A stretch of 64,000 bases of DNA, taken from Betaproteobacteria bacterium. GTDB lineage: Bacteria > Pseudomonadota > Gammaproteobacteria > Burkholderiales > Burkholderiaceae_A. The DNA lies in contig VGHK01000003.1 in NCBI GenBank assembly GCA_016868305.1, forward strand, positions 18,858-82,857. Reading direction: 5' to 3'. Position 1 is the first letter of the stretch. Each line of letters begins with the position of its first letter. Shown one piece after another: positions 9,491-19,258 of the stretch. The translations under genes were made by a program, and so were the position numbers. The notes under the pieces were generated by a model, which was not told the origin of the DNA, made no database searches, and saw only the letters and a list, made by a program, of their open reading frames with translations.

Positions 9491-10636
9491 CTAGCCCCCG
9501 ATATAGCTCATCTCCACCTTCGCCCGCGCCAGCGGGCGATTTTGTTTTTCCCGCAGCATGGCATCTCGCAGTTCGGAATACCGGTCTTCTCGGTGACGCC
9601 AGATTTTTTGAATCATCTGGCTGAGCATGGCATCGTCGGGCTGGGCTCTTACCGCCTGGCGCAGGTCAAAGCCCGAGGAGGCAAAAAGGCAGGTGTACAA
9701 AAGCCCTTCTGATGAGATGCGCGCGCGGGAGCATTCACCGCAAAAGGGTTTGCTAATCGAAGAGATCACGCCCACTTCTACATTGGGCAGGTCACGATAA
9801 CGCCAGCGCTCGGAGACCTCGTTGGGAGTGGACCGCCCCACCGGCACAAGCGGGAATGACTGCGAGATGCGTGCGATTACCTCTTCAGACGCTACCACCT
9901 GATCAGCATGCCAGTCATTGGAGTTTCCGACATCCATAAACTCAATGAACCGCACCGTAGGGCCCAGTTCCCTAAATTTCTCGGCAATCGGAAGAATCTC
10001 GGCGTCGTTTACGCCCTTTTGAATAACCGTATTTACCTTCACCCTAAGACCGGCTGCCTGGGCTGCTGCAATTCCCGCAAGTACTTGATCGGGGCTGCTA
10101 TCGGTGAGCCCTGCCATTTGTCGAAACCGGTTGGGGTCTAAGGCATCCAGGCTTACGGTAACGCGATTAAGCCCGGCGTCACGCAGGGCCTGCGCCTTTT
10201 GCGCAAGCAGTACCCCGTTGGTGGTGAGCGCAATTTCAACAGGCTGACCGCTGATTGTTTTCAGTGCTGCTAGGTCTGCGATCAATTCTTCGAGCCCCTT
10301 GCGCAGCAGTGGCTCGCCGCCGGTGATGCGCAGCTTCTCTACGCCTAGCCCCAGAAAAACCCGCGCCAGACGGGTAATCTCAGCAAAACTTAAGAGCTCA
10401 TCGCGCGACAGAAAGACATAGTCTTTGTGGAAGACTTCTTTCGGCATGCAATAGCCGCAGCGAAAGTTGCACTGATCAATAACCGAGATACGCAGATCTC
10501 GCAATGGCCGGCCGCGGCGGTCCGCAAGAGAGACAGAGCCGTCGTCTGCCACCGGTTCCTGTCCATCGACCACCGGAACCTCTCTGCGGCGAAAGGCGTC
10601 CGATGAGATGGGGATAATGCGGTGGCCCTCGCTCAT
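9491..10636 (-). CDS. moaA: GTP 3',8-cyclase (molybdenum cofactor biosynthesis protein A)
   Basis: MoaA is a radical-SAM enzyme that, with MoaC, converts GTP to the cyclic pyranopterin precursor of molybdenum cofactor. The N-terminal iron-sulfur site is CNFRCGYC (Cys 56, 60 and 63). The second cluster is CGEC followed 13 residues later by a third Cys, in the C-terminal third. The protein ends in Gly-Gly, as required for activity in this family. Its 381 residues include an N-terminal extension of about 40 residues compared with short homologues. It lies 24 bases downstream of rne on the same strand, so it is probably in the rne transcript. Confidence 0.96.
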   Translation of the reverse strand: MSEGHRIIPISSDAFRRREVPVVDGQEPVADDGSVSLADRRGRPLRDLRISVIDQCNFRCGYCMPKEVFHKDYVFLSRDELLSFAEITRLARVFLGLGVEKLRITGGEPLLRKGLEELIADLAALKTISGQPVEIALTTNGVLLAQKAQALRDAGLNRVTVSLDALDPNRFRQMAGLTDSSPDQVLAGIAAAQAAGLRVKVNTVIQKGVNDAEILPIAEKFRELGPTVRFIEFMDVGNSNDWHADQVVASEEVIARISQSFPLVPVGRSTPNEVSERWRYRDLPNVEVGVISSISKPFCGECSRARISSEGLLYTCLFASSGFDLRQAVRAQPDDAMLSQMIQKIWRHREDRYSELRDAMLREKQNRPLARAKVEMSYIGG

Positions 10637-10660
10637 ATCTGGCCTAAGGCTGCATCGTTT

Positions 10661-13441
10661 TCATGACTTCGTCTCGACCATGGTCAGAGGCTCATCCGCG
10701 CTGACGGGGGCTGCTCTTTTGAGCCGACGGCCTAAGGCTGGAGGTGGCTCTGCTGGGTCCTGCGAAAGGGCGATCGCCTTTTCGGGGTCGGTTTGTACCC
10801 ACTGCAGACCAGCCTTTTCGAGGTCTTCTTCCAGGGGTGCAGCCGGGCTGACCGCGACCGCAATGGGGAGCACACTTGGCTCGGGGTCGACTGCGAATCT
10901 CGGAGAGGCTTCAGGCGTCGCAGGTGGCTCAGGTGTCTCAGGCGCCTGAGGCGGTTCAATCGCTTCAACCGGTTGAGCCGCCTGCGCTGGCTTGCGCGTT
11001 TCGGTTGGTTCGTGCACGACGGCTGAGGCGTACAAACCCGTAACAGGCTCGGAATACCCAGACGGCGCCGACGAAGATGCTACCGCAGCCGATTCCGGAA
11101 GGCTGGGAACAATGATGGGGTCGGTGGCCATCTCGGGGATGGGCGGCTGACTGCCAGCCTCCTCTGCGGAGATGATATCGGTACCCGCGCTGGCCTCTGA
11201 ACGACCCCCGCGACGGCGACGCCGGCGGGGGCGCTCTGCATTGCCCACAGCATCCGGTCCAGAGTCTGTCTGCGATAGCGAGGCCCGGTTATCCAAGCCC
11301 TCGGGCGTTTCTGCCAGGTCGGCTACAACGGGCGAGAGGGGCTGGTCCTGCAGGGGCGCTGCGGGCTCACGGCGGTCTTTCTGCTCGCGTTCTTTGCCGT
11401 TACGGCCTTCTCGGGATTCGCGCGGCTCTCGCGTTTCCCGGGGCTCTCGCGGCTGTTTCGGCTCTCTGGGCTCCCGCTGCTCGCGTCCTTGCGCCTCCTT
11501 GGTATCGCGCCCGTGGGAGCGGCCATTGCGTCCCTCGCGCCCCTCTCGAGGCTCTCGGGCTTCGCGGGGTTCTCTACCCTGCTCCCGCGCCTTGCCATGA
11601 CCATGGCCTGGCTCACCGGCTGAGGCACTGCGGCCTTCACCTCGATCACGCTCTCGCCGACGGTCTTGCCCTCTGCCGCTGCGGCTACCGTTGGCATCCC
11701 CTTTACCAGGGCGACTGTGTGCGGTTGTCTTGGGCTTGGCGGGCGCCTGGGGCTCTGTCTTGAAAAACCCAAAGAGCTTGGACCAAAAGGACGGCGCAGT
11801 CTCTGCCACGGCCTCACGCTGCGGTGCAGGGGTTGCTGGCGTGATTCCCTTTACCACAGCCTCCTGTCGTGGCTTTGCGGGGGCCGCGTCTTCTTTCTTT
11901 GCCTCGTAGGGAGACTCGGAGGCCGGCTGGTCGGCCATGGCATAGCTGGCCTTGGTGTCTTCCAGGCGCGGATCATCGTGGCGCAGCCGCTCGATGGTGT
12001 AGTTGGGTGTCTCAATGAACTTGTTGGGGATTAAGACAATCGTGACCTTTAAGCGGGCCTCAAGCTTGGCAATATCGGTGCGCTTTTCATTGAGCAGGAA
12101 GCTTGCAACCTCCACAGGCACCTGCACGTGTACCGCTGCAGTGCCTTCCTTCATGGCCTCTTCCTGCAGGATACGCAGAATATGCAGGGCGCTGGAGTCG
12201 ATATCGCGAATTACGCCCGTGCCATTACACCGGGGGCAGGTGATATGCGATCCCTCGTTGAGGGCAGGGCGCAGTCGCTGACGCGAGAGCTCCATAAGGC
12301 CAAACCGCGAAATCTTACCCATCTGCACTCGGGCACGGTCGTGGTGAAGGGCATCACGTAGGCGTTGCTCCACGTCGCGCTGGGCCTTGGCCGACTCCAT
12401 ATCTATAAAGTCAATGACAATTAACCCGCCGAGGTCGCGCAGCCGAAGCTGGCGACCCACCTCTTCGGCCGCCTCCAGGTTAGTACGCAGTGCGGTTTCT
12501 TCAATGTCCGAGCCGCGGGTGGACCGGGCCGAGTTCACATCGACGGCGACCAGTGCCTCGGTATGGTCTATCACCAGGGCACCTCCCGAAGGAAGCTGCA
12601 CCATGCGCGAATAGGCCGTTTCGATCTGATGCTCAATCTGAAACCGGGAGTAGAGGGGAATGTCATCGCGATAGCGCTTTACCCGCGGCGCGAGATCGGG
12701 CATCACGTGCAGCATGAACTGCCGGGCCTGCTCGTAGATGTCATCGGTATCGATAAGAATCTCGCCGATATCGGGGTGAAAGTAGTCACGGATGGCCCGA
12801 ATCACCAGGCTGGATTCTTGATAGATCAGGTAGGCACCGGGCTGCAGGGTACGGGCGTCGTCTACGGCCTTCCAGAGCTGCAGCAGGTAATTGAGGTCCC
12901 ATTGCAGCTCGTCCACCGTGCGCCCGATACCGGCCGTGCGGGCAATCATGCTCATGCCGTTGGGTACGGCCAGCTGGTCCATGGCATCTTTGAGTTCCTG
13001 CCGGTCTTCGCCCTCAATGCGGCGAGAGACGCCGCCACCCCGGGGGTTGTTGGGCATCAGCACCAGATAGCGGCCTGCCAGTGAAATAAAGGTGGTCAGA
13101 GCGGCGCCTTTGTTTCCGCGCTCTTCTTTTTCGATCTGAACCAGAAGCTCGGTGCCCTCGGCAATCGCATCCTGAATCCGGGCACGACCGACATCCACGC
13201 CAGGCTTAAAGTACTCACGGGCAATTTCTTTAAACGGCAGAAAACCATGCCGCTCCTCGCCGTAGTTTACAAAGCAGGCTTCCAGGCTGGGCTCCACCCG
13301 AGTAACCACGCCCTTATAGATATTACTTTTGCGCTGTTCGCGCCCAGCGGTTTCGATATCGAGGTCGACGAGCCTTTGGCCATCGACAATAGCAACACGC
13401 AGTTCCTCAGAGTGCGTGGCGTTAAACAACATACGTTTCAT
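10661..13441 (-). CDS. rne: Ribonuclease E
   Basis: RNase E is the membrane-associated endonuclease that starts mRNA decay and processes rRNA and tRNA; it scaffolds the degradosome. From the ATG at 13441 the product has 926 residues. It shows an S1 domain in the first 120 residues, a catalytic DNase-I-like region with the two metal-binding Asp (in [10 protein letters not shown] and VIDFIDM, about 300-350), and the zinc-link CPRCNGTG near 405. The second half is a low-complexity tail: a Pro/Ala stretch, then long runs of Arg, Glu, Pro and Gly (about 590-700), typical of RNA- and protein-binding scaffold regions. A frame from 13456 is possible, but the chosen start has GGGAG 8 bases upstream and gives the family N-terminus MKRMLFNA. 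Confidence 0.95.
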   Translation of the reverse strand: MKRMLFNATHSEELRVAIVDGQRLVDLDIETAGREQRKSNIYKGVVTRVEPSLEACFVNYGEERHGFLPFKEIAREYFKPGVDVGRARIQDAIAEGTELLVQIEKEERGNKGAALTTFISLAGRYLVLMPNNPRGGGVSRRIEGEDRQELKDAMDQLAVPNGMSMIARTAGIGRTVDELQWDLNYLLQLWKAVDDARTLQPGAYLIYQESSLVIRAIRDYFHPDIGEILIDTDDIYEQARQFMLHVMPDLAPRVKRYRDDIPLYSRFQIEHQIETAYSRMVQLPSGGALVIDHTEALVAVDVNSARSTRGSDIEETALRTNLEAAEEVGRQLRLRDLGGLIVIDFIDMESAKAQRDVEQRLRDALHHDRARVQMGKISRFGLMELSRQRLRPALNEGSHITCPRCNGTGVIRDIDSSALHILRILQEEAMKEGTAAVHVQVPVEVASFLLNEKRTDIAKLEARLKVTIVLIPNKFIETPNYTIERLRHDDPRLEDTKASYAMADQPASESPYEAKKEDAAPAKPRQEAVVKGITPATPAPQREAVAETAPSFWSKLFGFFKTEPQAPAKPKTTAHSRPGKGDANGSRSGRGQDRRRERDRGEGRSASAGEPGHGHGKAREQGREPREAREPREGREGRNGRSHGRDTKEAQGREQREPREPKQPREPRETREPRESREGRNGKEREQKDRREPAAPLQDQPLSPVVADLAETPEGLDNRASLSQTDSGPDAVGNAERPRRRRRRGGRSEASAGTDIISAEEAGSQPPIPEMATDPIIVPSLPESAAVASSSAPSGYSEPVTGLYASAVVHEPTETRKPAQAAQPVEAIEPPQAPETPEPPATPEASPRFAVDPEPSVLPIAVAVSPAAPLEEDLEKAGLQWVQTDPEKAIALSQDPAEPPPALGRRLKRAAPVSADEPLTMVETKS

Positions 13442-13864
13442 GCAGACTTCTCCCAAACAACCCCCTGCGCCGCAGCTTTGCGATGCGCTAGCAGGGGTAA
13501 CGCCGATCTACTGTCGGCAAAAGAGCGTCTGGGAAAGGGGCAGAGGTGGCCTATTTAGCCGAGCAGAGCACAGCCCCCCGAGAACCAGGGGGTTGATCGA
13601 AGGGGGAGACATGGGGGAACGAATAAGCAGCCCCGCACTAAAAGGGGGGCGCTTAGGAATCCTGTTACTGGAAACATCCGCCAAATTCATAGGTTCGATT
13701 CTGATCGACTTTCGAGGCCGGGCCGCAATCTCAGGTGAGTGCTCCACGGACAAAACTCATTTCTGTGTACGGACTCATCGGACGGAAAAGGCCAAGGCAG
13801 GGGTGTCCGGAATTCAGCACATCAGGCCTTTTTTACATAAGGCTAAGGCATAGTATACCCAAGA
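13442..13864. other. 423-base region between divergent rne and rluC
   Basis: This is the only stretch over 300 bases without a gene. It must hold the divergent promoters and, by analogy with E. coli, a long rne leader that RNase E cleaves to regulate itself. Read on the minus strand it contains a possible hairpin (complementary C and G runs at 13574-13579 and 13588-13592). A T-run followed by AGTATAC-like sequence near 13830-13858 could be part of the rluC promoter. Short open frames here are not convincing. Confidence 0.5.
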
Positions 13865-14953
13865 ATGGATAAAAACCCCTTTTCTAACCGACCCTTACCC
13901 GTGAATCCTGACCTTGTTCCCGCGCCCCTTGCGGCTGGGCGGTCGGGCCAGCGGCTTCTGGTTACTGAGGATGCCGATGGACAGCGTATCGATAATTTTC
14001 TGCTGGGCCATTTTAAGGGGGTTCCGAAAACCCGGGTCTACCGCATGCTGCGGACCGGCGAGGTCCGTGTCGACGGGGGGCGTATCAGGCCCGATTTTCG
14101 GCTTCAGGCCGGCCAGTGGCTCAGGCTGCCCCCCGTGAGGGTGCCAACCCCGGCCGAGCAGTCTGCGGAGTCTTCCCGGATGCAGGCGCAGAGGGCAGCA
14201 GAGTTCTCGGGCCGGCTGTCGGTATTGCTTGAGGATCAGGGGCTGCTCGCGGTCCATAAGCCGCCAGGAATCGCGGTTCATGGGGGGAGCGGCATTTCGC
14301 TGGGGGTGATCGAGGCCCTTCGGGCCACCCGACCCCCGGGATTTCTTGAGCTCGTCCATCGGCTCGACCGCGACACCTCGGGGGTACTGCTGCTTGCAAC
14401 AGCCCGCAAGTCTCTCCTGCACGCCCACCGCCAGCTTCAGGAGGGCAGGATGCGTAAGCAGTATCTTGCCTGTGTGCTGGGAGACTGGTCAGCCGATGGT
14501 CAGTTGGATCGGCCCATGCAGGAGCCGTTGTGTAAGACCGTCGCAGCCAATGGTGAACGCTGGGTGCATGTCCACCCCGAAGGCCAGCCTTCGCTGACCA
14601 AGGCACGCCTGCTTGCATCGCTACAGCACCCAGACTTTGGCCCGGTCAGCCTGTTGCTCTGCGAGCCGCTGACGGGCCGCACCCATCAGATTCGGGTGCA
14701 TCTGATGCACCGCGGCTTTCCTATTCTCGGTGATCTGAAATACGGCCCCGCGCAAGAGAAGACGCCGATAATGACAAGGCTTACCGGTGCAGTCTCTGGG
14801 CGCCGTATGATGCTGCATGCCTGGAAGCTGTCTTTTGACCTGCCAGACTCGGGGCTTATCTCTCGCACCACGCGCACCACCATTACCGCCGAACCGGATG
14901 AGGATTTTGTGACTCGTTTGCATGCACTAGGTTTGCCATGGCCGGCCCGATAA
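13865..14953 (+). CDS. rluC: 23S rRNA pseudouridine synthase, RluC/RluD family
   Basis: This enzyme isomerises uridines in 23S rRNA to pseudouridine; E. coli RluC acts at 955, 2504 and 2580. The 362-residue protein has an N-terminal S4 RNA-binding domain (about 30-90, with QRIDNFLL and TRVYRMLRTGEVRV). The catalytic domain carries the HRLDRDTSG motif, in which the second Asp is the nucleophile. RTHQIRVH near 275 is the second family signature. The position divergent from rne is the standard RluC location in proteobacteria, which supports RluC over RluD. The 3' end overlaps the next gene by 16 bases. Confidence 0.93.
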   Translation: MDKNPFSNRPLPVNPDLVPAPLAAGRSGQRLLVTEDADGQRIDNFLLGHFKGVPKTRVYRMLRTGEVRVDGGRIRPDFRLQAGQWLRLPPVRVPTPAEQSAESSRMQAQRAAEFSGRLSVLLEDQGLLAVHKPPGIAVHGGSGISLGVIEALRATRPPGFLELVHRLDRDTSGVLLLATARKSLLHAHRQLQEGRMRKQYLACVLGDWSADGQLDRPMQEPLCKTVAANGERWVHVHPEGQPSLTKARLLASLQHPDFGPVSLLLCEPLTGRTHQIRVHLMHRGFPILGDLKYGPAQEKTPIMTRLTGAVSGRRMMLHAWKLSFDLPDSGLISRTTRTTITAEPDEDFVTRLHALGLPWPAR

Positions 14954-15648
14954 GGCATCCCCAGGTGGTTATCTTCGACTGGGATGGCACCCTGGTCGAT
15001 TCCACCCAGACCATCGCCCAGGCGATTCGCCTGTCTTGCCAGGATCTCGGTCTTGCAGTGCCATCTCTGAAAGACGCCCAGTATGTGATTGGGCTGGGCC
15101 TGCAGGATGCCCTGCGTCGGGTGGCGCCCGACCTTCCTGCCGAACGAGCGCCCGAACTCAGCCTGCGTTTTCGGTATCACTATCTATCGCGCGATCATCT
15201 GCTTGAGCCGTTTGATGGGATTCGCCCCCTGCTGCAGGACCTGCAGGCCGCCGGGGTGGTCATGACCGTGGCCACCGGCAAATCCCGCCAGGGCCTAGAG
15301 CGGGCCTTTGATGCCACCCAGACCCGGGATTTCTTTACCTTCTCCCGGTGTGCCGACGAGTCGGTTCCTAAGCCCGGCCCAGAGATGGTCTTGGAGATCT
15401 GCGAATACCTCGACTGTGATCCGCGTGATGCCCTGGTCGTTGGGGACACCACCCATGATATTCAGATGGCCCATTCGGCCGGGGCCCAGGCGCTTGCGGT
15501 CGGCTATGGCGCGCATGAGCCTGAGGCGCTGCGTAGCCTTTCCCCGCTCGACTGTCTAGAGACAGTGCATGCCCTAGACCTATGGGTTCGCAGGCACCTG
15601 CTTGATTTTTCGGTCGGCCTTCACCGACCGCCCCCGCCTTCCCCTTAA
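14938..15648 (+). CDS. HAD-superfamily phosphatase (phosphoglycolate phosphatase-like)
   Basis: The 236-residue protein has all four HAD motifs: FDWDGTLVDS near residue 12 (nucleophile Asp and acid/base Asp), VATGKS as motif II, the Lys in PKPGP as motif III, and VVGDTTHD as motif IV. A helical cap between motifs I and II (about 25-90) makes it a subfamily IA enzyme like Gph, which hydrolyses phosphoglycolate, but the substrate cannot be read from sequence. The ATG lies inside the end of rluC, a coupled arrangement common in Burkholderiales. Near its 3' end a 7-bp inverted repeat (CGGTCGG/CCGACCG) lies inside the coding region. Confidence 0.88.
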   Translation: MAGPIRHPQVVIFDWDGTLVDSTQTIAQAIRLSCQDLGLAVPSLKDAQYVIGLGLQDALRRVAPDLPAERAPELSLRFRYHYLSRDHLLEPFDGIRPLLQDLQAAGVVMTVATGKSRQGLERAFDATQTRDFFTFSRCADESVPKPGPEMVLEICEYLDCDPRDALVVGDTTHDIQMAHSAGAQALAVGYGAHEPEALRSLSPLDCLETVHALDLWVRRHLLDFSVGLHRPPPPSP

Positions 15649-15679
15649 CCCCTTTTTTTCCTGTTCTGCGAGACCCACT

Positions 15680-16654
15680 ATGGATACACAGCCGAGCCTT
15701 TCTGACCCATCCACTCAGATTACCGTCATGGAGAAGATACTCATGGCGCATTTGGAGGAGCAGCGTCGCGCGCGGCGCTGGGCGATGCTGCGTCGTTTCA
15801 TTACCCTGGGGGTGTTGGTAGGGATTGCCGTCATCCTCAGTCAGTCATTGTCAGGCTTTTCCGCCTCCGGTGGCCCAGAGGGGCGGCATACTGCGGTCAT
15901 TAGTCTAAACGGCACCATTGAGGTCGATGGGCAGGTGGATGCGGTACAGGTGAATGAATCGCTTCGGGCTGCGTTTGATGAGCCGCAGGCCGCCGGCATT
16001 ATTCTGCGGATGAACACCCCGGGGGGGAGCCCGGTTCAGTCCTCTTTAATCTATGAGGAAATTCTTCGGCTGCGCGCCCTACATCCTGATAAGAAGTTGA
16101 TTGCAGTGGTGGAGGATGTCTGCGCCTCAGGCGGCTACTTCATTGCCTCTGCCGCAGACCAGATTGTCGTAAATCAATCCAGCCTGGTGGGGTCGATTGG
16201 CGTTCTTATGAACGGCTTTGGCGCTCAGGGGCTGATTAACAAGCTTGGCATTGAGCGACGTCTTATCACCGCCGGCGAGAACAAGGCCATGCTCGATCCC
16301 TTTCTGCCAGTGAACCCCGCCCATCAGAAGGCCACCCAGGCGCTGATCGATGAGGTGCACCAGCATTTCATTGCCTCGGTGAAGCAGGGCCGAGGCGACC
16401 GGCTAAAGCCCGACCCGCAGATTTTTTCGGGAATGGTCTATAGCGGAGAAGGCAGCGTTGCCGTAGGGCTGGCAGATGGTCTTGGCTCAGTCGAGAGTGT
16501 TGCCCGTGAGGTCTTTCAGGCCGAAGAGCTGATTGACTATACCTACCGGGCCACGGTTCTGGAGGTCTTTGCCAGAAGGCTGGGGGCATCTATCGCGCAG
16601 ACGCTGGCCCAGACTATGGGCTCGGCTCCAGCGGGTCTAGCCCCAATGCGATAA
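15680..16654 (+). CDS. sppA: Signal peptide peptidase SppA-type serine protease (family S49)
   Basis: SppA degrades cleaved signal peptides in the membrane. From the ATG at 15680 the protein has 324 residues, the short single-domain form with one protease repeat rather than the two of E. coli SppA. One membrane helix lies at about residues 39-58 after a basic stretch (RRARRWAMLRR), so the protease domain is periplasmic. The nucleophile Ser is in VCASGGYFIAS near 155, and the Lys of the Ser-Lys dyad is probably in the ENKAMLDPF segment about 50 residues later. An upstream in-frame start at 15602 lies inside the preceding gene and lacks support. The last 41 bases overlap the 3' end of maf on the other strand. 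Confidence 0.92.
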   Translation: MDTQPSLSDPSTQITVMEKILMAHLEEQRRARRWAMLRRFITLGVLVGIAVILSQSLSGFSASGGPEGRHTAVISLNGTIEVDGQVDAVQVNESLRAAFDEPQAAGIILRMNTPGGSPVQSSLIYEEILRLRALHPDKKLIAVVEDVCASGGYFIASAADQIVVNQSSLVGSIGVLMNGFGAQGLINKLGIERRLITAGENKAMLDPFLPVNPAHQKATQALIDEVHQHFIASVKQGRGDRLKPDPQIFSGMVYSGEGSVAVGLADGLGSVESVAREVFQAEELIDYTYRATVLEVFARRLGASIAQTLAQTMGSAPAGLAPMR

Positions 16655-17330
16655 GGCCGTCGGTTACTGCGATAAGCGGCAGGCCAATGAGGGCTGTCGG
16701 GTCGTCCGAGTCGATCGAGGCGATCAGCGTAAGCCCCAGGCCCTCGGCCTTGGCAGCACCAGCGCAGTCGATTGGATTTTCCAGTGCCAGATAACGGGCG
16801 AGTCTTTCGGGGGGTAGTTCCTGGGCAGAACGCCAGGTAACCGTAGTGCCCACCGAGGCGATTCGAAGGTCTTGGATCTGCCCTATCTTTCCTTTCTGCC
16901 CCTGGTCAGCCAGTTTTTCGACCGGGGATACCCGGGCAAGGCAGACCGCGGTGTGAAAGACCGTGGTCTTACCTGCCTGAAACTGCAGCTGCTCCAGGGC
17001 CTTTTCAACGGTGCCCGGTTTGCCCAGGCGTCTGCCCGCGCAGACGGCTACCTGGTCTGACCCAATAACAATTGCTCCGGGGTGGCGTTGGGCAACGGCC
17101 AGGGCCTTCTCCCTGGCGAGCCGCTCGGCCATGGTAGGGGCATCCTCCCCGGCGACAGGGGTTTCGTCTACACCGGGTGCCTCGGCGGTAAAGGGCAGGC
17201 CCAGTCGCGAGAGCAGCATCTTCCGGTAGGTGCTGGTTGAGGCCAGAATGACCGGCGAATGGACCACAGAGGCACTGGGAGGCGGTGGCTGGTTTACATA
17301 AATGGCGGGGGAGTCGCGGTCAGTGGCCAT
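16614..17330 (-). CDS. maf: Maf-family nucleotide pyrophosphatase
   Basis: Maf proteins hydrolyse non-canonical or modified nucleoside triphosphates such as 7-methyl-GTP (YceF type). The 238-residue product has the start motif ILASTSTYRKMLL near residue 28, the VDET segment, the GSDQVAV catalytic segment and the KTTVFHTAV segment. About 25 residues precede the usual Maf N-terminus. The position opposite yceD-rpmF-plsX is the normal one for YceF-type Maf. The coding sequence converges on sppA and overlaps it by 41 bases, and its start lies 18 bases from the yceD start, so maf and yceD diverge from almost the same point. Confidence 0.9.
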   Translation of the reverse strand: MATDRDSPAIYVNQPPPPSASVVHSPVILASTSTYRKMLLSRLGLPFTAEAPGVDETPVAGEDAPTMAERLAREKALAVAQRHPGAIVIGSDQVAVCAGRRLGKPGTVEKALEQLQFQAGKTTVFHTAVCLARVSPVEKLADQGQKGKIGQIQDLRIASVGTTVTWRSAQELPPERLARYLALENPIDCAGAAKAEGLGLTLIASIDSDDPTALIGLPLIAVTDGLIALGLDPLEPSP

Positions 17331-17348
17331 GTCGTTATCATCGCATTC

Positions 17349-17927
17349 ATGCAGAACCCAGCCAAACCAGACTTCCTTCAGCCTATAGCCAAGAAACGCC
17401 TGCAGGCTGACTTCCCGTCCGGTTTTGCGATAGACACAGACATTGCTGTCGATGACTTTCGGCGCCTGGCCTCAGCGGGCATTGCACTGCGCGGGCCGCT
17501 TAGGGTGACAGCCCAGTTCAATGGCAGAGACCGCTTGGCAATCCAGCTTACTGGGGAGGCAACAGTTGCCTGTGCCCGATGCCTTGCGCCGGCGGGCCAG
17601 CAGATTTCGGCCGACTGTCGATTTCGTCTCTTTGAGACAGAGGCTCAGGCAGACCAGGCCGTCTCGGCCTTAGATCCGGAAGAGCCGGTATGCGATGCCG
17701 ACGGCCAGAGTCTTGTGGACCTGATTGAAGATGAGGTCTTGATGCAGATGACCGAACCGGTTTTGCATACCGACTGCGCGATACCAAGCGGTGCCGCACC
17801 AATGGCGGGCGCGCTGCCCGGCGCTGCCGCGAGCCCAAGGGCTGATGGTCAGGCCGACGACCGTCAGCGGCCCTTTGCCGGGCTCGGCGAACTCCTGGCC
17901 CAGACAAGACCAAGCAAAGGGTCGTAA
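17349..17927 (+). CDS. yceD: YceD family protein (DUF177), 23S rRNA accumulation factor
   Basis: YceD is needed for normal 23S rRNA accumulation in E. coli. The 192-residue product carries the family's central region, with VACARCLAP (CxxC, a possible metal site) near 80 and [18 protein letters not shown] sequence in the second half ([19 protein letters not shown]). I took the ATG at 17349; an open extension back to 17259 crosses the maf start region and shows no conserved sequence. It lies directly upstream of rpmF and plsX, its near-universal context. A TATAAT lies 8 bases after its stop. Confidence 0.88.
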   Translation: MQNPAKPDFLQPIAKKRLQADFPSGFAIDTDIAVDDFRRLASAGIALRGPLRVTAQFNGRDRLAIQLTGEATVACARCLAPAGQQISADCRFRLFETEAQADQAVSALDPEEPVCDADGQSLVDLIEDEVLMQMTEPVLHTDCAIPSGAAPMAGALPGAAASPRADGQADDRQRPFAGLGELLAQTRPSKGS

Positions 17928-17934
17928 GTGCCGC

Positions 17935-17940
17935 TATAAT
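17935..17940 (+). promoter_or_regulatory. Candidate -10 element before rpmF
   Basis: A perfect TATAAT stands in the gap between yceD and rpmF, 37 bases before the rpmF start. The -35 region at the expected spacing is weak. It may allow rpmF and the fatty-acid genes to be transcribed separately from yceD. Confidence 0.35.
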
Positions 17941-17976
17941 CGAAGGATTTTTCCAAGCCCTTGGAGCCGAAATACC

Positions 17977-18162
17977 ATGGCCGTTCAGCAAAACAAAAAA
18001 TCTCCTTCGAAGCGTGGCATGCATCGCTCCCACGATTTTCTCAGCAACCCCCCAACGGCGGTAGAGCCCACCACGGGCGAGGTGCATCGTCGTCACCATA
18101 TCAGTCCATCGGGCTTTTACCGCGGCAAAAAGGTAGTTAAAACGCCTGGCACCGACGCGTAA
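17977..18162 (+). CDS. rpmF: 50S ribosomal protein L32
   Basis: L32 is a small protein of the large ribosomal subunit. The 61-residue, strongly basic product begins [20 protein letters not shown], the standard L32 start, and contains the [11 protein letters not shown] segment. The Cys pair found in zinc-binding L32 variants is absent, as in most proteobacteria. GGAG lies 11 bases before the ATG. It sits between yceD and plsX as in most proteobacteria, linking ribosome and lipid synthesis genes. Confidence 0.97.
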   Translation: MAVQQNKKSPSKRGMHRSHDFLSNPPTAVEPTTGEVHRRHHISPSGFYRGKKVVKTPGTDA

Positions 18163-18215
18163 TCGCGCGTTCTGTTTTTCGAAGTCTCCGTTCGTTTCGG
18201 CCTTAGCCAGTCGCT

Positions 18216-19247
18216 ATGTCGGTCTGCGTTGCCGTAGACTGCATGGGGGGTGACCATGGCCTCTCGGTCACGCTCCCTGCCTCTGCGGATTTTCTGAATA
18301 GACACCCTCAGGCACGTCTTATTCTGGTAGGACAGCAGCAGGCGGTCTTGGCAGAGGTTGCCCGCCTGGTGGGCAGGTCAGGCAGGCAGTTCAGCGTCTT
18401 GCAAGATTCCGCCAGGGTGACCATCGTGCATGCAGAGCAGGTGGTCGGTATGGACGATCCGCCGGCAGTGGCATTAAAGTCCAAACGGCAGTCTTCCATG
18501 CGCCATGCCTTTCAGGCGGTTGCCGACGGCAAGGCCGATGCGGCGGTAAGCGCCGGAAACACAGGCGCTCTCATGGCCATTTCGCGTTATGTTTTGAAGA
18601 CCCTCGAGGGCATTGACAGGCCCGCCATTGCCACCGCTATTCCCAATCGCCAGGGTGGATCCACCTTGATGCTCGACCTTGGCGCCAATGTCGACTGCGG
18701 GCCGGAACATCTTTTCCAGTTTGCGGTAATGGGCGCGGCCTTGGTTTCGGTTATGCAGGACAAGCCCACCCCTACTGTCGCACTTCTGAACGTAGGCGAA
18801 GAGGCTATTAAGGGCAATGAGGTGGTGAAACAGGCTGCTGACCTTTTGCGAGCCAGCGGACTGCGGTTTATCGGCAATGTCGAGGGTAATGATGTTTATA
18901 AAGGCGGCACCGATGTCGTGGTCTGCGATGGCTTTGTGGGCAATGTGGCCCTGAAGAGTTCCGAGGGCGTTGCCCAGATGCTTGGGGCATTTCTGCGCGA
19001 GGAATTCAAGCGCAACTGGGCAACCAAGTTTGCCGCGGTGGTGGCCAGCCCGGTACTGCGGGCATTTGCCGCACGGGTTGATCCGCGCCGCTATAACGGC
19101 GCGGTTTTGTTGGGGCTGCGCGGTGTGGTGGTCAAGAGCCACGGTTCGGCAGATGCCTATGCCTTTCGCCATGCCTTGGAACGCGCGGCCGATGCCGCGG
19201 AACATGGCCTGATTGCCCGCATCTCGGGGGCCCTGCAGGCAGGCTAA
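18216..19247 (+). CDS. plsX: Phosphate acyltransferase PlsX
   Basis: PlsX makes acyl-phosphate from acyl-ACP for phosphatidic acid synthesis and acts at the inner membrane face. The 343-residue product shows the N-terminal [11 protein letters not shown] motif, [13 protein letters not shown] near 110 and the [10 protein letters not shown] segment near 155, all typical. It lies between rpmF and fabH, the standard order. The start is the ATG at 18216, which gives the conserved N-terminus directly. Confidence 0.97.
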   Translation: MSVCVAVDCMGGDHGLSVTLPASADFLNRHPQARLILVGQQQAVLAEVARLVGRSGRQFSVLQDSARVTIVHAEQVVGMDDPPAVALKSKRQSSMRHAFQAVADGKADAAVSAGNTGALMAISRYVLKTLEGIDRPAIATAIPNRQGGSTLMLDLGANVDCGPEHLFQFAVMGAALVSVMQDKPTPTVALLNVGEEAIKGNEVVKQAADLLRASGLRFIGNVEGNDVYKGGTDVVVCDGFVGNVALKSSEGVAQMLGAFLREEFKRNWATKFAAVVASPVLRAFAARVDPRRYNGAVLLGLRGVVVKSHGSADAYAFRHALERAADAAEHGLIARISGALQAG

Positions 19248-19258
19248 ACTCTGGGGCT

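Noticed and set aside
12563..13084. 173-codon plus-strand frame inside rne
   Set aside because: It is antisense to the conserved catalytic half of RNase E and has no ribosome site or known motif.
13508..13753. 81-codon minus-strand frame in the rne/rluC gap
   Set aside because: No ribosome site and unusual composition; the region is better explained as leader and promoters.
15611..15655. Inverted repeat and T-run near the HAD gene end as a terminator
   Set aside because: The stem is inside the coding sequence and the T-run lies about 20 bases further, too distant for a normal intrinsic terminator.
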